Source: Nostoc sp. TCL26-01
GTDB taxonomy: Bacteria; Cyanobacteriota; Cyanobacteriia; Cyanobacteriales; Nostocaceae
Direction: 5' to 3'
DNA: 64,000 nt
Assembly (NCBI RefSeq): GCF_013393945.1
Contig: NZ_CP040297.1
Location: 3,628,001-3,692,000, forward strand
Positions 34,186 to 42,100 of the stretch are shown piece after piece. Position 1 is the stretch's first letter, and every line of letters begins with the position of its first letter. A program made the position numbers and the translations under genes. A model generated the notes under the pieces. It had not been told where the DNA came from and made no database searches. It saw only the letters and a program-made list of their open reading frames with translations.

Positions 34186-34515
34186 AGTAAAGTTTAGTTG
34201 CAATAAATTCCAGACTAATCTATGAAGTGTTAGTTTAATAAGTGAAGCTACAAAGCTTCCCTGGCAGATGTAACAGCTAGAGTGTAATGTAAGTAAGAGG
34301 TAAAGACGCTGTTTAATCTCATATCTGTCTCGCTAAACACCAGCAGCACCCAACGCGAAAGTTGATATTTCCTCAAATATCTCAAATTAGGGGGCAATGT
34401 AACATATTTTCATTAATGATTGGTTTTAATGAAATTGATTACATCCCTGAGCAGGAAGCACAATGAGAGGAAATCGTAGCAACTAGTAGATGTTTGGGTG
34501 TTGTTGTGTCTATGG
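34186..34515. other. 330-bp intergenic region, nothing recognised
   Basis: Between the histidine kinase and the displaced 3' end of the Uma2 gene. It holds small imperfect hairpins only (for example TTTCATTAA...TTTAATGAAA near 34408-34436) and no gene. Confidence 0.4.
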
Positions 34516-34560
34516 TTATAAACTTAACCAGCTAAAGACTTCTTCAACGGTTAGCTCTAA
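34516..34560 (-). pseudogene. displaced 3' end of the Uma2 gene
   Basis: On the minus strand from 34560 this reads LELTVEEVFSWLSL and TAA. This is the C-terminal tail expected of Uma2 proteins and missing from the main part at 36017-36544. The codon TTA (34558-34560) is the copy of the target duplication. Joining this tail directly to the codon at 36029-36031 restores an uninterrupted frame (TEVELELTVEEVFSW). Confidence 0.88.
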
Positions 34561-34685
34561 GAGGATGTTTGAAAAGTCCCTAGCAATGTATCAAATATTT
34601 TCCGATCCCCCTAAATCCCCCTTAAAAAGCAGGGCTGTTTCATTCCCTAAAACAGGTAAAATAGCAAGAGTTGTGGGGAAAAAAT

Positions 34686-35776
34686 ATGGGTGCAGAGCTG
34701 ATAGAACAATTAAAGCAAGTGGAAGATTTTAGAACGACTGATGGACGAAGACATCCACTGTGGCTAGTGTTGCTGTTTGTCATAATGGGAACAATGAATG
34801 GATATGTTGGGTATCGTGAGTGGGGAGATTTTGTTAAAAGGCATAGACGGGTATTAATAGAAAAATTTGGCATTCAAAAACATGGGGTTCCCTCATATTC
34901 AACAATTCGACGTGTAGTCATGGGAGTGAATTTTGATAAACTGACAGAAAAATTTAATGAATGGGCGAAAAATTATGTGGATTTAGAAGTATCAGAATGG
35001 TGTGCAGTAGATGGTAAAAGTATTAAGGGTACAGTGGAGAACTATAGTTCATCTCATCAGAATTTTGTGAGCATAGTATCAGTATTTGCTGGCAAGAAAG
35101 GGCTAGTTGTGGGGATGAAGAAATTTGATAACCAACTCAAAAGCGAAATACAAGTTGTCCAGGAGCTAGTCACAGCATTGGATATAGAAGATGTTATCTT
35201 GAGCTTTGATTCCTTACATTGCCAAAAAAAACTTGCAAAATAATTATTGAAGGTGGTAACGATTACGTTATTGCTGTGAAAGATAATCAACCAAAACTAC
35301 ATCGACATATTCAACAGATTGCCGCTACCAGAAAACCAACTTCTCGGATAATTGAGACAGAAAAGACTAGAGATAGATTAACAACTCGTACTGTCGAAGT
35401 TTTCCATGATGTCAATGGAATTGACCCAGAATGGACGGGAATACAATCTTTAATTAGGGTCGAAAGAATTGGCACAAGAAAGGATAAGAAATATCATGAG
35501 ATTGTTTGTTATATTAGCAGCTTGATTTGTACAGCGAAGGAATTTGCCATCGGTATTCGCGGTCATTGGGGTATCGAAAATTGCCTCCATTGGGTGAAAG
35601 ATGTTGTTTTCAAAGAAGATAATTCGACGATCCGTATGGGCAATGCTCCCGCAAATCTCTCCATATTGAGAGCAATCGCTCTCAATATACTTCGCCGAAA
35701 TGGTCATACTTCCATCACAATTGCCCAAAGATTTATCTCTCATGATATTGACAAACTCCTTCACCTTGTGGAATGA
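34686..35776 (+). CDS. ISAs1-family transposase read through a -1 frameshift
   Basis: Two overlapping frames, 34686-35243 and 35219-35776, together encode one DDE transposase of about 363 residues, the usual ISAs1 length. The first frame carries the N-terminal domain and the first catalytic Asp (CAVDGKS, Asp109) and ends SFDSLHCQKKLAK, with the second Asp in SFDS. The second frame resumes with TCKIIIEGGNDYVIAVKDNQ and ends after HWGIENCLHWVKDVVFKEDN, which holds the catalytic Glu. The switch happens at eight A (35224-35231), where a one-base backward slip joins CQKK to TCKIII. This may be programmed or a decay mutation. Start is ATG 34686. Confidence 0.8.
35224..35231 (+). other. A8 slippery site in the transposase
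   Basis: Eight A followed by CTTGC. In the zero frame the codons are CAA AAA AAA CTT, so the heptamer A-AAA-AAA is in phase for -1 tandem slippage. Moving back one base gives ACT TGC AAA, which continues the conserved transposase sequence. Transcriptional slippage on the same run would also produce the fused protein. Confidence 0.7.
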
Positions 35777-35805
35777 AACAGCCCTGCTTTTTAAGGGGGG
35801 CTAGG

Positions 35806-35958
35806 CAGGGTGGTTTCATACAAACAGAGAAAAAACAAAACTTTGTTTCAAAGCCTCTCCCCCCGTGGGGGAGAGGTTTGGAGAGGGGTCAAAACTTCTG
35901 CTACAAAGCGACAAATCAAGATGTATGTATTTTTCTTTTTTCGTATGAAACCACCCTG
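35806..35958. mobile_element. 153-bp MITE with CAGGGTGGTTTCATAC ends
   Basis: Perfect 16-bp inverted ends CAGGGTGGTTTCATAC (35806-35821) and GTATGAAACCACCCTG (35943-35958) resemble the ends of the adjacent insertion sequence (CAGGGCTGTTTCATTCC), so it could be mobilised by the same transposase. The interior contains a CTCCCCCCGTGGGGGAGAGG hairpin repeat and no gene. It is flanked on both sides by copies of CTTTTTAAGGGGGGCTAGG in direct or mirrored order. Confidence 0.78.
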
Positions 35959-36016
35959 CTTTTTAAGGGGGGCTAGGGGGGATCATCCAGTGCTTAAAAT
36001 CACAGCCAATCACTTT

Positions 36017-36544
36017 TCAAACACCCTCTAATTCAACCTCTGTCAGAACAGGTAAGCGATCGCTATTTTTAAGTTCCTTAACTCGGCGATCTCTATCTAC
36101 TACTAAAATGCTTTCATCTTCCGCATCAAGCAACCAACCCAACTCAGTACCATACTCAGCACAGTGTAGTAATTTGGCTAAGACTTGTTTATATTTCTGG
36201 TCAAGAGAGAGAATTTCCATAAACCAATCTGGATGGATTTCAAACCGGTTGGCAATGCGTCCTGATGGCAATCGAGGAATTCGCTCCCAACGAAATACGG
36301 CTATATCTGGAACAATTGCTAACCCACCAAAAACACAGCGTAGTTCTGGAAAAGCTTTAGCAATTTTTTGAGGTTTAGTAATTTGATTAATAGTTTCGCA
36401 TAGCTCGATCTGAAGTTGGCTATGTTCGCCTTGAGACATAGGTTTTTGGATGATTTGTCCATGAATAAATTCAGAAGCAGGTTTTGTTTCTGGCAATTGC
36501 AAAAATTCCTCGATAGTTGTGGGTTGAATTGCTGCAATATTCAT
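36017..36544 (-). pseudogene. Uma2 family (DUF820) endonuclease gene, 3' end cut off by insertion
   Basis: From ATG 36544 the frame gives 175 residues of a Uma2-type protein, a PD-(D/E)XK-like nuclease fold greatly expanded in cyanobacteria. TIEEFLQLPETKPASEFIHG starts the domain, IVPDIAVFRW carries the catalytic Asp and DWFMEILS the following Glu. The last authentic residues are VLTEVEL. The frame then enters the inverted repeat of the inserted element, which supplies GV and the stop codon. The proper C-terminal tail sits 1.47 kb away at 34516-34560. The truncated protein lacks only about 13 residues, so partial function is conceivable. Confidence 0.85.
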
Positions 36545-36612
36545 AGCTTTATGCCTTCTCAAACCCCTTTAAAAGTGGCAACGCTTGACGCACCGAGAAA
36601 CATGGTGCGTAA

Positions 36613-36660
36613 ACAGTGAACAGTGTTTATTAACTGGTAACTGTTAACTGTTAACTGATT
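36613..36660. repeat. heptamer-type tract (AACTGTT/AACTGGT)
   Basis: Degenerate TAACTGKT units upstream of the Uma2 gene, similar to 53884-53935. Confidence 0.6.
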
Positions 36661-36716
36661 TGTAACACAACCTACCTTAATATTTAGTTTATAAATAAGT
36701 TTTAAAACAGCGATTT

Positions 36717-36974
36717 TCAGTAGTGAAAGCGACAGGCGAGAATTCTGATTTTATCATCTAAGACTTCATAAACCAGACGATGTTCTTGATCGATTCGTCG
36801 TGACCAACAGCCAGATAGTTCGTATTTCAGTGCTTCAGGTTGTCCTGTGCCTTCAAATGGATTACGTTGTACTTCACGAATTAGTTTGATGATTTTTAAC
36901 GCTTTTTTACGATCACTTTCGAGCCACCAAGCTAAGTCCTCAAAAGCATCTGCATCAAATTCCAAGTTTTTCAC
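36717..36974 (-). CDS. yoeB: YoeB-type toxin (Txe/YoeB family)
   Basis: A RelE-superfamily mRNA interferase of 85 residues that cleaves mRNA at the ribosome. Family features are all visible: KNLEFDADAFEDLAWWLESD at the start, LSGCWSRRIDQEHRLVYEV (with the catalytic-region Glu and Arg), and the C-terminal ACRFHY. I chose the GTG at 36972-36974, which has GGAAG nine bases upstream and matches the family start. A longer frame from 36998 would add eight residues. The gene overlaps the 3' end of the antitoxin gene by 20 bases, the usual coupling in this system. Confidence 0.9.
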   Translation of the reverse strand: MKNLEFDADAFEDLAWWLESDRKKALKIIKLIREVQRNPFEGTGQPEALKYELSGCWSRRIDQEHRLVYEVLDDKIRILACRFHY

Positions 36975-37161
36975 AGACTGCTTCCAAAGAAATTCCATCT
37001 AGACGTTTTCTAGCTGTAAGTAATCTTGCTTTCATGGCTGGACTACTCAACAGATAAGCAGTTTCTCTCTCAGCCATTATTTCTTGCCAAAGAGCAATGG
37101 GGACAACGACGGAAACTGTTTGCCCTTCTGAATCACAGATATATTGTAATGCGTCAGTCAT
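36955..37161 (-). CDS. Phd/YefM-type antitoxin
   Basis: A 68-residue antitoxin upstream of and overlapping the YoeB gene. The N-terminal part (LQYICDSEGQTVSVVVPIAL) is the DNA-binding half and the C-terminal part (ETAYLLSSPAMKARLLTARK) is the toxin-binding segment, whose AYLLSSPAM..RLL pattern is typical of YefM partners of YoeB. It should neutralise the toxin and repress the shared promoter. The start is the ATG at 37159-37161. Confidence 0.85.
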   Translation of the reverse strand: MTDALQYICDSEGQTVSVVVPIALWQEIMAERETAYLLSSPAMKARLLTARKRLDGISLEAVCEKLGI

Positions 37162-37562
37162 AGCAGAAAATATAGCTTACTGGATTACTAATAATTGTAA
37201 CTGCAAAAGCTTTTATGAGCTATTTGCGATCGCCTCCTCCAATACTCTTATCATCAAACTGATCGCTCTGCCACATTCCAAAAGCGATGCCTACGGCAGG
37301 CTGCGCCTACGCACCTCCCAACCTCTCACATCCTCAAACAGCGAACTGACAAGTCAGCGCTGGCGCTATCGCTCTCCCTCATCCCCACAAGCGATCGCCA
37401 AAGGTGGGCGTTTAGCCAACGTACTTCTCAAAACCATCAAAAAAGCGATACCTTCAATCAGCAAAGCGATCGCCGTTCGCGCAGCGTCTCCTTTAGGAGA
37501 AGGTGGGCGTTCCACCATCGCCCTTCCTTCGTTATCAAAAAGCGATAAACCACGCCCGATAA
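37162..37562. other. 400-bp non-coding region of HIP1-rich GC palindromes
   Basis: Dense in GCGATCGC-related sequence. It includes a copy of the GCGATGCCTACGGC palindrome (37284-37312), a block with GTTCGCGCAGCGTCTCC...GGAGAAGGTGGGCG (about 37476-37516) and another GGTGGGCGTT copy near 37402. A plus-strand open frame across it is only a by-product of these repeats. Confidence 0.65.
37284..37312. repeat. HIP-like GC-rich dispersed palindrome
   Basis: Second copy of the element at 7175-7203, GCGATGCCTACGGCAGGCTG followed by CGCCTACGC. Confidence 0.75.
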
Positions 37563-37985
37563 TCAAGGTAAAAATATACGATCAAATGGTTGCTGGCGAT
37601 AACGCCGATAAATATTAAAGTCTTTATCTAGAGTTGCAATAGCAGAGATGTTTAATCTTTCGGAAATAGCAATTAGCGATAGATCAGTAAAGTCTCCCGG
37701 TAGATCCTGATAAATTGTGTTAAGTTCCTGGATTCTTTGATAGTCTGATGGAAGTAAATGTTCACATAGCAATACTCCTAGCGATAAAGCAGATAAAAAT
37801 TCGTTCTGTACTTTTGTATTTGGGGCAAGTAACCACATCACTTCTGTAACACAGGCAATTGTTGTGATGAGTTGACTGGTACAGGTACTAAAAAAGTTAA
37901 TAACTTTTTGGTGATACTTGTCTTTACGATTATAGAAGGCAACAAGAATCCCCGTATCAATTAAGATTAGGGGATAATTATTCAT
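37563..37985 (-). CDS. PIN-domain toxin (VapC-like)
   Basis: A 140-residue PIN-domain ribonuclease. The acidic metal-binding set is present: LIDTGILVAFYN (Asp10), VTEVMW (Glu near residue 48), DFTDLSLIAIS (Asp near 100) and ATLDKDFNIY. The likely substrate is RNA. The start ATG at 37983-37985 overlaps the end of the antitoxin gene by eight bases. The last codons lie at the edge of the HIP1-rich region. Confidence 0.85.
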   Translation of the reverse strand: MNNYPLILIDTGILVAFYNRKDKYHQKVINFFSTCTSQLITTIACVTEVMWLLAPNTKVQNEFLSALSLGVLLCEHLLPSDYQRIQELNTIYQDLPGDFTDLSLIAISERLNISAIATLDKDFNIYRRYRQQPFDRIFLP

Positions 37986-38244
37986 GAGTTCTTGTTTGAT
38001 GTCTTGCTTGAATTAGGTCAGAAATTGCTTTTTTACGGACATCTCTATCTGACAAATCACCTGATCCCTCTAGTAAAAATTTGGGATAACCACCCATTCT
38101 TTCTATTGCTGTTTTAGGTGGAGTTTCATAGTTGTTAACGGGTGTTTCTAAAGATGAGATAAATTGTAAAACCAGCGAAATTTGTTGATCACTAAGGTTA
38201 GCGATCGCTTCTAGTAGTTTTTGATGTGGGCTGGTGGAATACAT
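37978..38244 (-). CDS. antitoxin partner of the PIN-domain toxin
   Basis: An 88-residue protein that begins MYSTSPHQKLLEAIANLSDQ, followed by a helix (QQISLVLQFISSLE) and a basic/acidic C-terminal part (DLSDRDVRKKAISDLIQARH). I do not recognise a named family, but size, position upstream of the toxin gene and an eight-base overlap identify it as the antitoxin. The N-terminal helix may mediate dimerisation or DNA binding. Confidence 0.7.
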   Translation of the reverse strand: MYSTSPHQKLLEAIANLSDQQISLVLQFISSLETPVNNYETPPKTAIERMGGYPKFLLEGSGDLSDRDVRKKAISDLIQARHQTRTHE

Positions 38245-38300
38245 ACAGATTTATTTCTATTGTTACAATTGCCAGTCTAACAAATAATGTCAACTACTGA

Positions 38301-38642
38301 CTATTTAAATGCTTCTATCCGATCTAAATAAACATTAATTAGCTTGTGATCGATAACTAAATCTTCAATTTGTGACCAAACACAGGCTAGCAATGAGTGA
38401 AAAGAACTTTTTCGCATATTTCCAAAGCGTAGATGCACTACTTTTGGTGGGAACAAATCAAGCATTAGTCGATCTGAAAAATCTGCATCTTTGGTAACAA
38501 TGATCAAGCCATTTTCCTTTGCATAATGCCAGATGTGGGTATCACTAGGACTATCGCCTAATATTGAAACATGGATGATGGGAAGAGATGGAGTAAATTG
38601 GATTTTTGAAGGTAGATTTTCATCAAATAAAAATCCATTCAT
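38301..38642 (-). CDS. DUF5615 PIN-like toxin
   Basis: A 113-residue protein of the DUF5615/Mut7-C-like PIN family. FLFDENLP (first acidic pair), SDTHIWHYAKENGLIIVTKD and DADFSDRL form the conserved acidic core, and KVVHLRFGN follows. It is presumably an RNase toxin paired with the DUF433 protein encoded upstream; the two genes overlap by four bases (ATGA). It is the intact counterpart of the stub at 9041-9085. Confidence 0.85.
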   Translation of the reverse strand: MNGFLFDENLPSKIQFTPSLPIIHVSILGDSPSDTHIWHYAKENGLIIVTKDADFSDRLMLDLFPPKVVHLRFGNMRKSSFHSLLACVWSQIEDLVIDHKLINVYLDRIEAFK

Positions 38643-38863
38643 GCGAATTTTCTAACTTCGTAGTGATTTGCCATCAACTTTGCTGCAAATTGCATACAGG
38701 CATAAATATCTTCTCTTTCCAGAGAAGGATACTCTTCAAGGATTTCTTCGATGGAATCGCCTGCACCTAAAAATTCCATAATCGTTTGCACAGTAATTCG
38801 AGTGTTAGCAATAATAGGTCGTCCGTTACAAATATCTGGATGAATATTTATTCGACTTTGCAT
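38639..38863 (-). CDS. DUF433 antitoxin
   Basis: A 74-residue DUF433 protein: INIHPDICNGRPIIANTRIT, then VQTIMEFLGAGDSIEEILEE and YPSLEREDIYACMQFA, a compact winged/HTH-like fold typical of these antitoxins. Its stop overlaps the start of the DUF5615 toxin gene. It is the first gene of a run of three minus-strand toxin-antitoxin pairs. Confidence 0.88.
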   Translation of the reverse strand: MQSRINIHPDICNGRPIIANTRITVQTIMEFLGAGDSIEEILEEYPSLEREDIYACMQFAAKLMANHYEVRKFA

Positions 38864-39076
38864 AAGAATTCTCTCTTCTTATTGAAAACACAAAAAAAAT
38901 TGAGTAATTAATAATATTCTAATATTACACGATCGCCCTGCAACTCTTACCAACAATATGGGTATTAGCAGTAGCTTACGCCCTGGTATCAATTTAATTT
39001 TTTGAGCGCACTTCTTTACATACCTAAAAGCGATCGCTTGATACCATTTCACATTAATCATGATACACATAAATTA

Positions 39077-39106
39077 TGTAGAGACGTTGCATTGCAACGT
39101 CTCTAC
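39077..39106. repeat. TAGAGACGTTGC palindrome downstream of the giant gene
   Basis: TGTAGAGACGTTGCATTGCA followed by ACGTCTCTAC. It lies 37 bases beyond the stop of the 4889-codon gene and could fold as a hairpin in its transcript. No T-run follows. Confidence 0.85.
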
Positions 39107-39142
39107 TGTTTGACAACGACTTGTCAGAATAATTCTCCAAGT

Positions 39143-42100
39143 TTAGGCATTAGAAACTTGGAATCTATAGTTAATAGTGCCATTGGCTAGAAAACCATCC
39201 AGAACTAAAAGATAAATCCCATCATTGGCTAGAGTCAAGACAAAATCACTGCTCAAATTCAAACTTGTTACATACTGATTACCAGGGTTATACAGTGTCC
39301 ATGAAGCACTCACAAACCCGCTATTTAAGGAATCAAAACGAAGTTGTTGTCCGGCTTTACCTGTGATGCGGTAAATATCAGTTTCTAATCCAGGATTAAG
39401 GGTATTAGTAACTGTAGTATCTAGAGTCAGGACAGGTGCAGAACTAGCATCAAGTAAGCGGAAGCTATAATCGCCTGTGTTATTACCGTTACCACTGACA
39501 ATCAGTTTGTAAGTACCTGTTTCTATCAGGGTGAAGGGTTGGCGATCGCTATCCGCATCGATATAAAATATTTGTTGTCCACTGGGGCTAACTAACTGAG
39601 CGTAGATAGTGAAAGTATTGTTGTTAATTAGCCCATCGTAGTACAAGCCTTGTCCTGCTGTGCCTGTGAAGGTGTATTCATCTGTTTCCCCTGGTTGAGA
39701 AATCGTGCTAGTGACAGTATTTCCTAAAGTGAGTGCTGTGGTTGTGACTGGTGGATTAGTGACTTTGAAGCTGTAATTGACAGTGGTGTTGTTGTTAAAG
39801 CCATTCAAGACTAATAGATAAGTGCCATTAGTGGTTAAAGTAGCATCAAAGTCAGTACTGAGGTTACTACCAGCAATATATTGATTACCTGCACCGTACA
39901 ATGTCCAGGATACACTGGCAGCATTAGCTAAGGAATCAAAGAATAATCTTTGTCCGGCTGTACCGTTGATGCGGTAGATGTCGGTTTCCAAACCTGGGGT
40001 GAGGGTATTGGTGATGGTAGTATCTAAAGTGATGACTGTCGCAGCACTAGCATCAAGTAACCGGAAGCTATAATCGCCTGTGTTATTGCCGTTACCATCA
40101 AGGATGAGTTTGTAAGTACCTGTTTCCGTGAGGGTGATGGGTTGGCGATCGCTATCGGCATCGATATAGAATACACTTTGTTCACTAGGACTAAATAACT
40201 GAGCGTAGATAGTGAAAGTATTGTTGTTAATTAGCCCATCGTAGTACAGGCGTTGTCCAGCCGTACCTGTAAAGGTATATTCATCAATTTCCCCTGGTTG
40301 GGAGATGGTGCTAGTGACGGTGTTACCCAGAGTCAATGCTGTGGTTGTGACTGGTGGATTAGTAACTTTGAAACTGTAACCGACATTTGCGTTGCTGTTA
40401 AAGCCATCCAGAACTAGCAGATAAGTCCCTGTACTAGGTAAGGTGGTTTCAAGGTCACTGGCAAGGTTACTACCAGTTATATATTGATTACTTGGCCCGT
40501 ACAATGTCCACGATGCACTGGCAGCATTAGCTAAGGCATCAAAGAATAATCTTTGTCCGGCTGTACCATTAATTCTGTAAATGTCTGCTTCCAAACCGGG
40601 GGTGAGGGTGTTGGTAACTGTGGTGTCTAGGGTGATGGTTGGTGCAGCACTAGCATCCAATAACCGGAAGCTATAATCGCCTGTATTGTTGGCGTTACCA
40701 TCCAGGATGAGTTTGTAAGTCCCTGTTTCGGTGAGGGTGAAGGGTTGGCGATCGCTATCGGCATCACCGTTATAAAATACTTGTTGTCCACTAGGACTAA
40801 TTAACTGGGCGTAAATTGTCGAAGTATTGTTGTTAATTAGTCCATCGTAGTACAAACGTTGTCCGGCTGTGCCTGTGAAGGTGTATTCATCTGTTTCCCC
40901 TGGTTGAGAAATCGTACTGGTAACAGTGTTGCCTAAAGTCAGTGCTGTGCTTGTAGTTGGTGGATTGGTGACTTTGAAACTGTAGTTAACAGTGGTGTTG
41001 CTATAGCCATCCAGAACTAGTAGATAAGTACCAGTATCAGATAAAGTGGCTTCAAAGTCACTGCTGAGGTTATTCGCAGTAATATATTGATTAGCAATAC
41101 CGTACAATGTCCAATTTGCACTAGATCCGGTGGCTAAGGAATCAAAGAATAATCTTTGTCCGGCTGTACCATTGATACGGTAGATGTTGGTAGCTAATCC
41201 TGGGGTGAGAGTGTCTGTAATTGTGGAATTTAAGGTGACAGCCGTGGCGGCGCTAGCATCTAGTAAGCGGAAACTGTAATCAGCAGCCGAGGTGCTGTTT
41301 CCTTGGAGGAGTAGATAATAAGTTCCACTTTCATTCAGGGTGAAAAGTGTTCTGTCGCTGTCGGAATTGATATAAAAAACGCTAGTACCACTAGGGCTAA
41401 TTAACTGAGCATAAACTGTATCTGCGTCACCTTGAAGCGCATCATAGTAAAGTTCCTGTCCAGGTGTTCCCGTAAAGCGGTAAACAACTGTTTCCGCACC
41501 ATTAGTTAAGTTTCTGGTGATGGGAGTGTTGAAACTGATATCGGTGGCTGCGGCTGGAATATCGATGACTTGGAAACGATAGCTTCCCGTACTACTTGCA
41601 CTTGCACCTTTAACGGTTAAGGTGTAAGTTCCTGATTTTTGTAAACGAATCAGTTGGGTGTCGGAATTGGTATTGCTAGCGAAGATATATTGATTATTAG
41701 CATCGCGTAATTCAGCAGTGATGTTATTCGAGTTAGAGTTTTGTCCATCGAAGTACACCAACAAACCAGCAGACGCAGTAAACGTGTAAGTATCTTGTCC
41801 ACCTGCGGCAATTGTGCCAGTCTTGATGCTATTAAATCCACTGGCTGCTACAGGTGCATCGCTGATATCTGTAACTTTGAAGTTGTAGTTGACTGTACCA
41901 CTACTGTTATAGCCATCAAGCACTAACAAATAAGTGCCGCTATTTTGTAAAGTGACTTCAAAGTCATTGCTGAGGTTAGTACCAGTAATATACTGATTAC
42001 CAGTGCCGTATAGCGTCCAGTTCCCACTCACAGAACCACTAATTAAGGCATCAAAACGCAGCTTTTGTCCAGCATTACCGTTGATGCGATAAATGTCAGT

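Larger units (their letters stand above)
34630..35786 (+). mobile_element. ISAs1-like insertion sequence
   Basis: A 1157-bp unit with perfect 17-bp terminal inverted repeats CAGGGCTGTTTCATTCC (34630-34646) and GGAATGAAACAGCCCTG (35770-35786). The symmetry continues outward as CCCTTAAAAAG/CTTTTTAAGGG, which may belong to the target repeat. It contains one transposase gene read in two frames. Because the flanking bases are themselves inverted repeats, no clean direct target duplication can be assigned. Confidence 0.82.
34561..36028. mobile_element. 1468-bp nested inverted-repeat element inserted in a Uma2 gene
   Basis: Outer ends GAGGATGTTTGAAAAGT (34561-34577) and ACTTTTCAAACACCCTC (36012-36028) are inverted repeats with one mismatch, flanked by TAA duplications (34558-34560, 36029-36031). 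Inside lie a second inverted pair (GATCCCCCTAAATCCCCCTT at 34603 on, mirrored by AAGGGGGGCTAGGGGGGATC at 35966-35985), an ISAs1-like insertion sequence and a 153-bp MITE. The outer ends belong to the family seen at 21252-21405. The simplest history is a small element that hit the Uma2 gene and was then invaded by others. Confidence 0.85.

Noticed and set aside
37097..37618. 173-codon plus-strand open frame
   Set aside because: It runs across HIP1-rich palindromes, is antisense to the YefM and PIN genes at its ends, and the product is Ser/Ala-rich low-complexity sequence.
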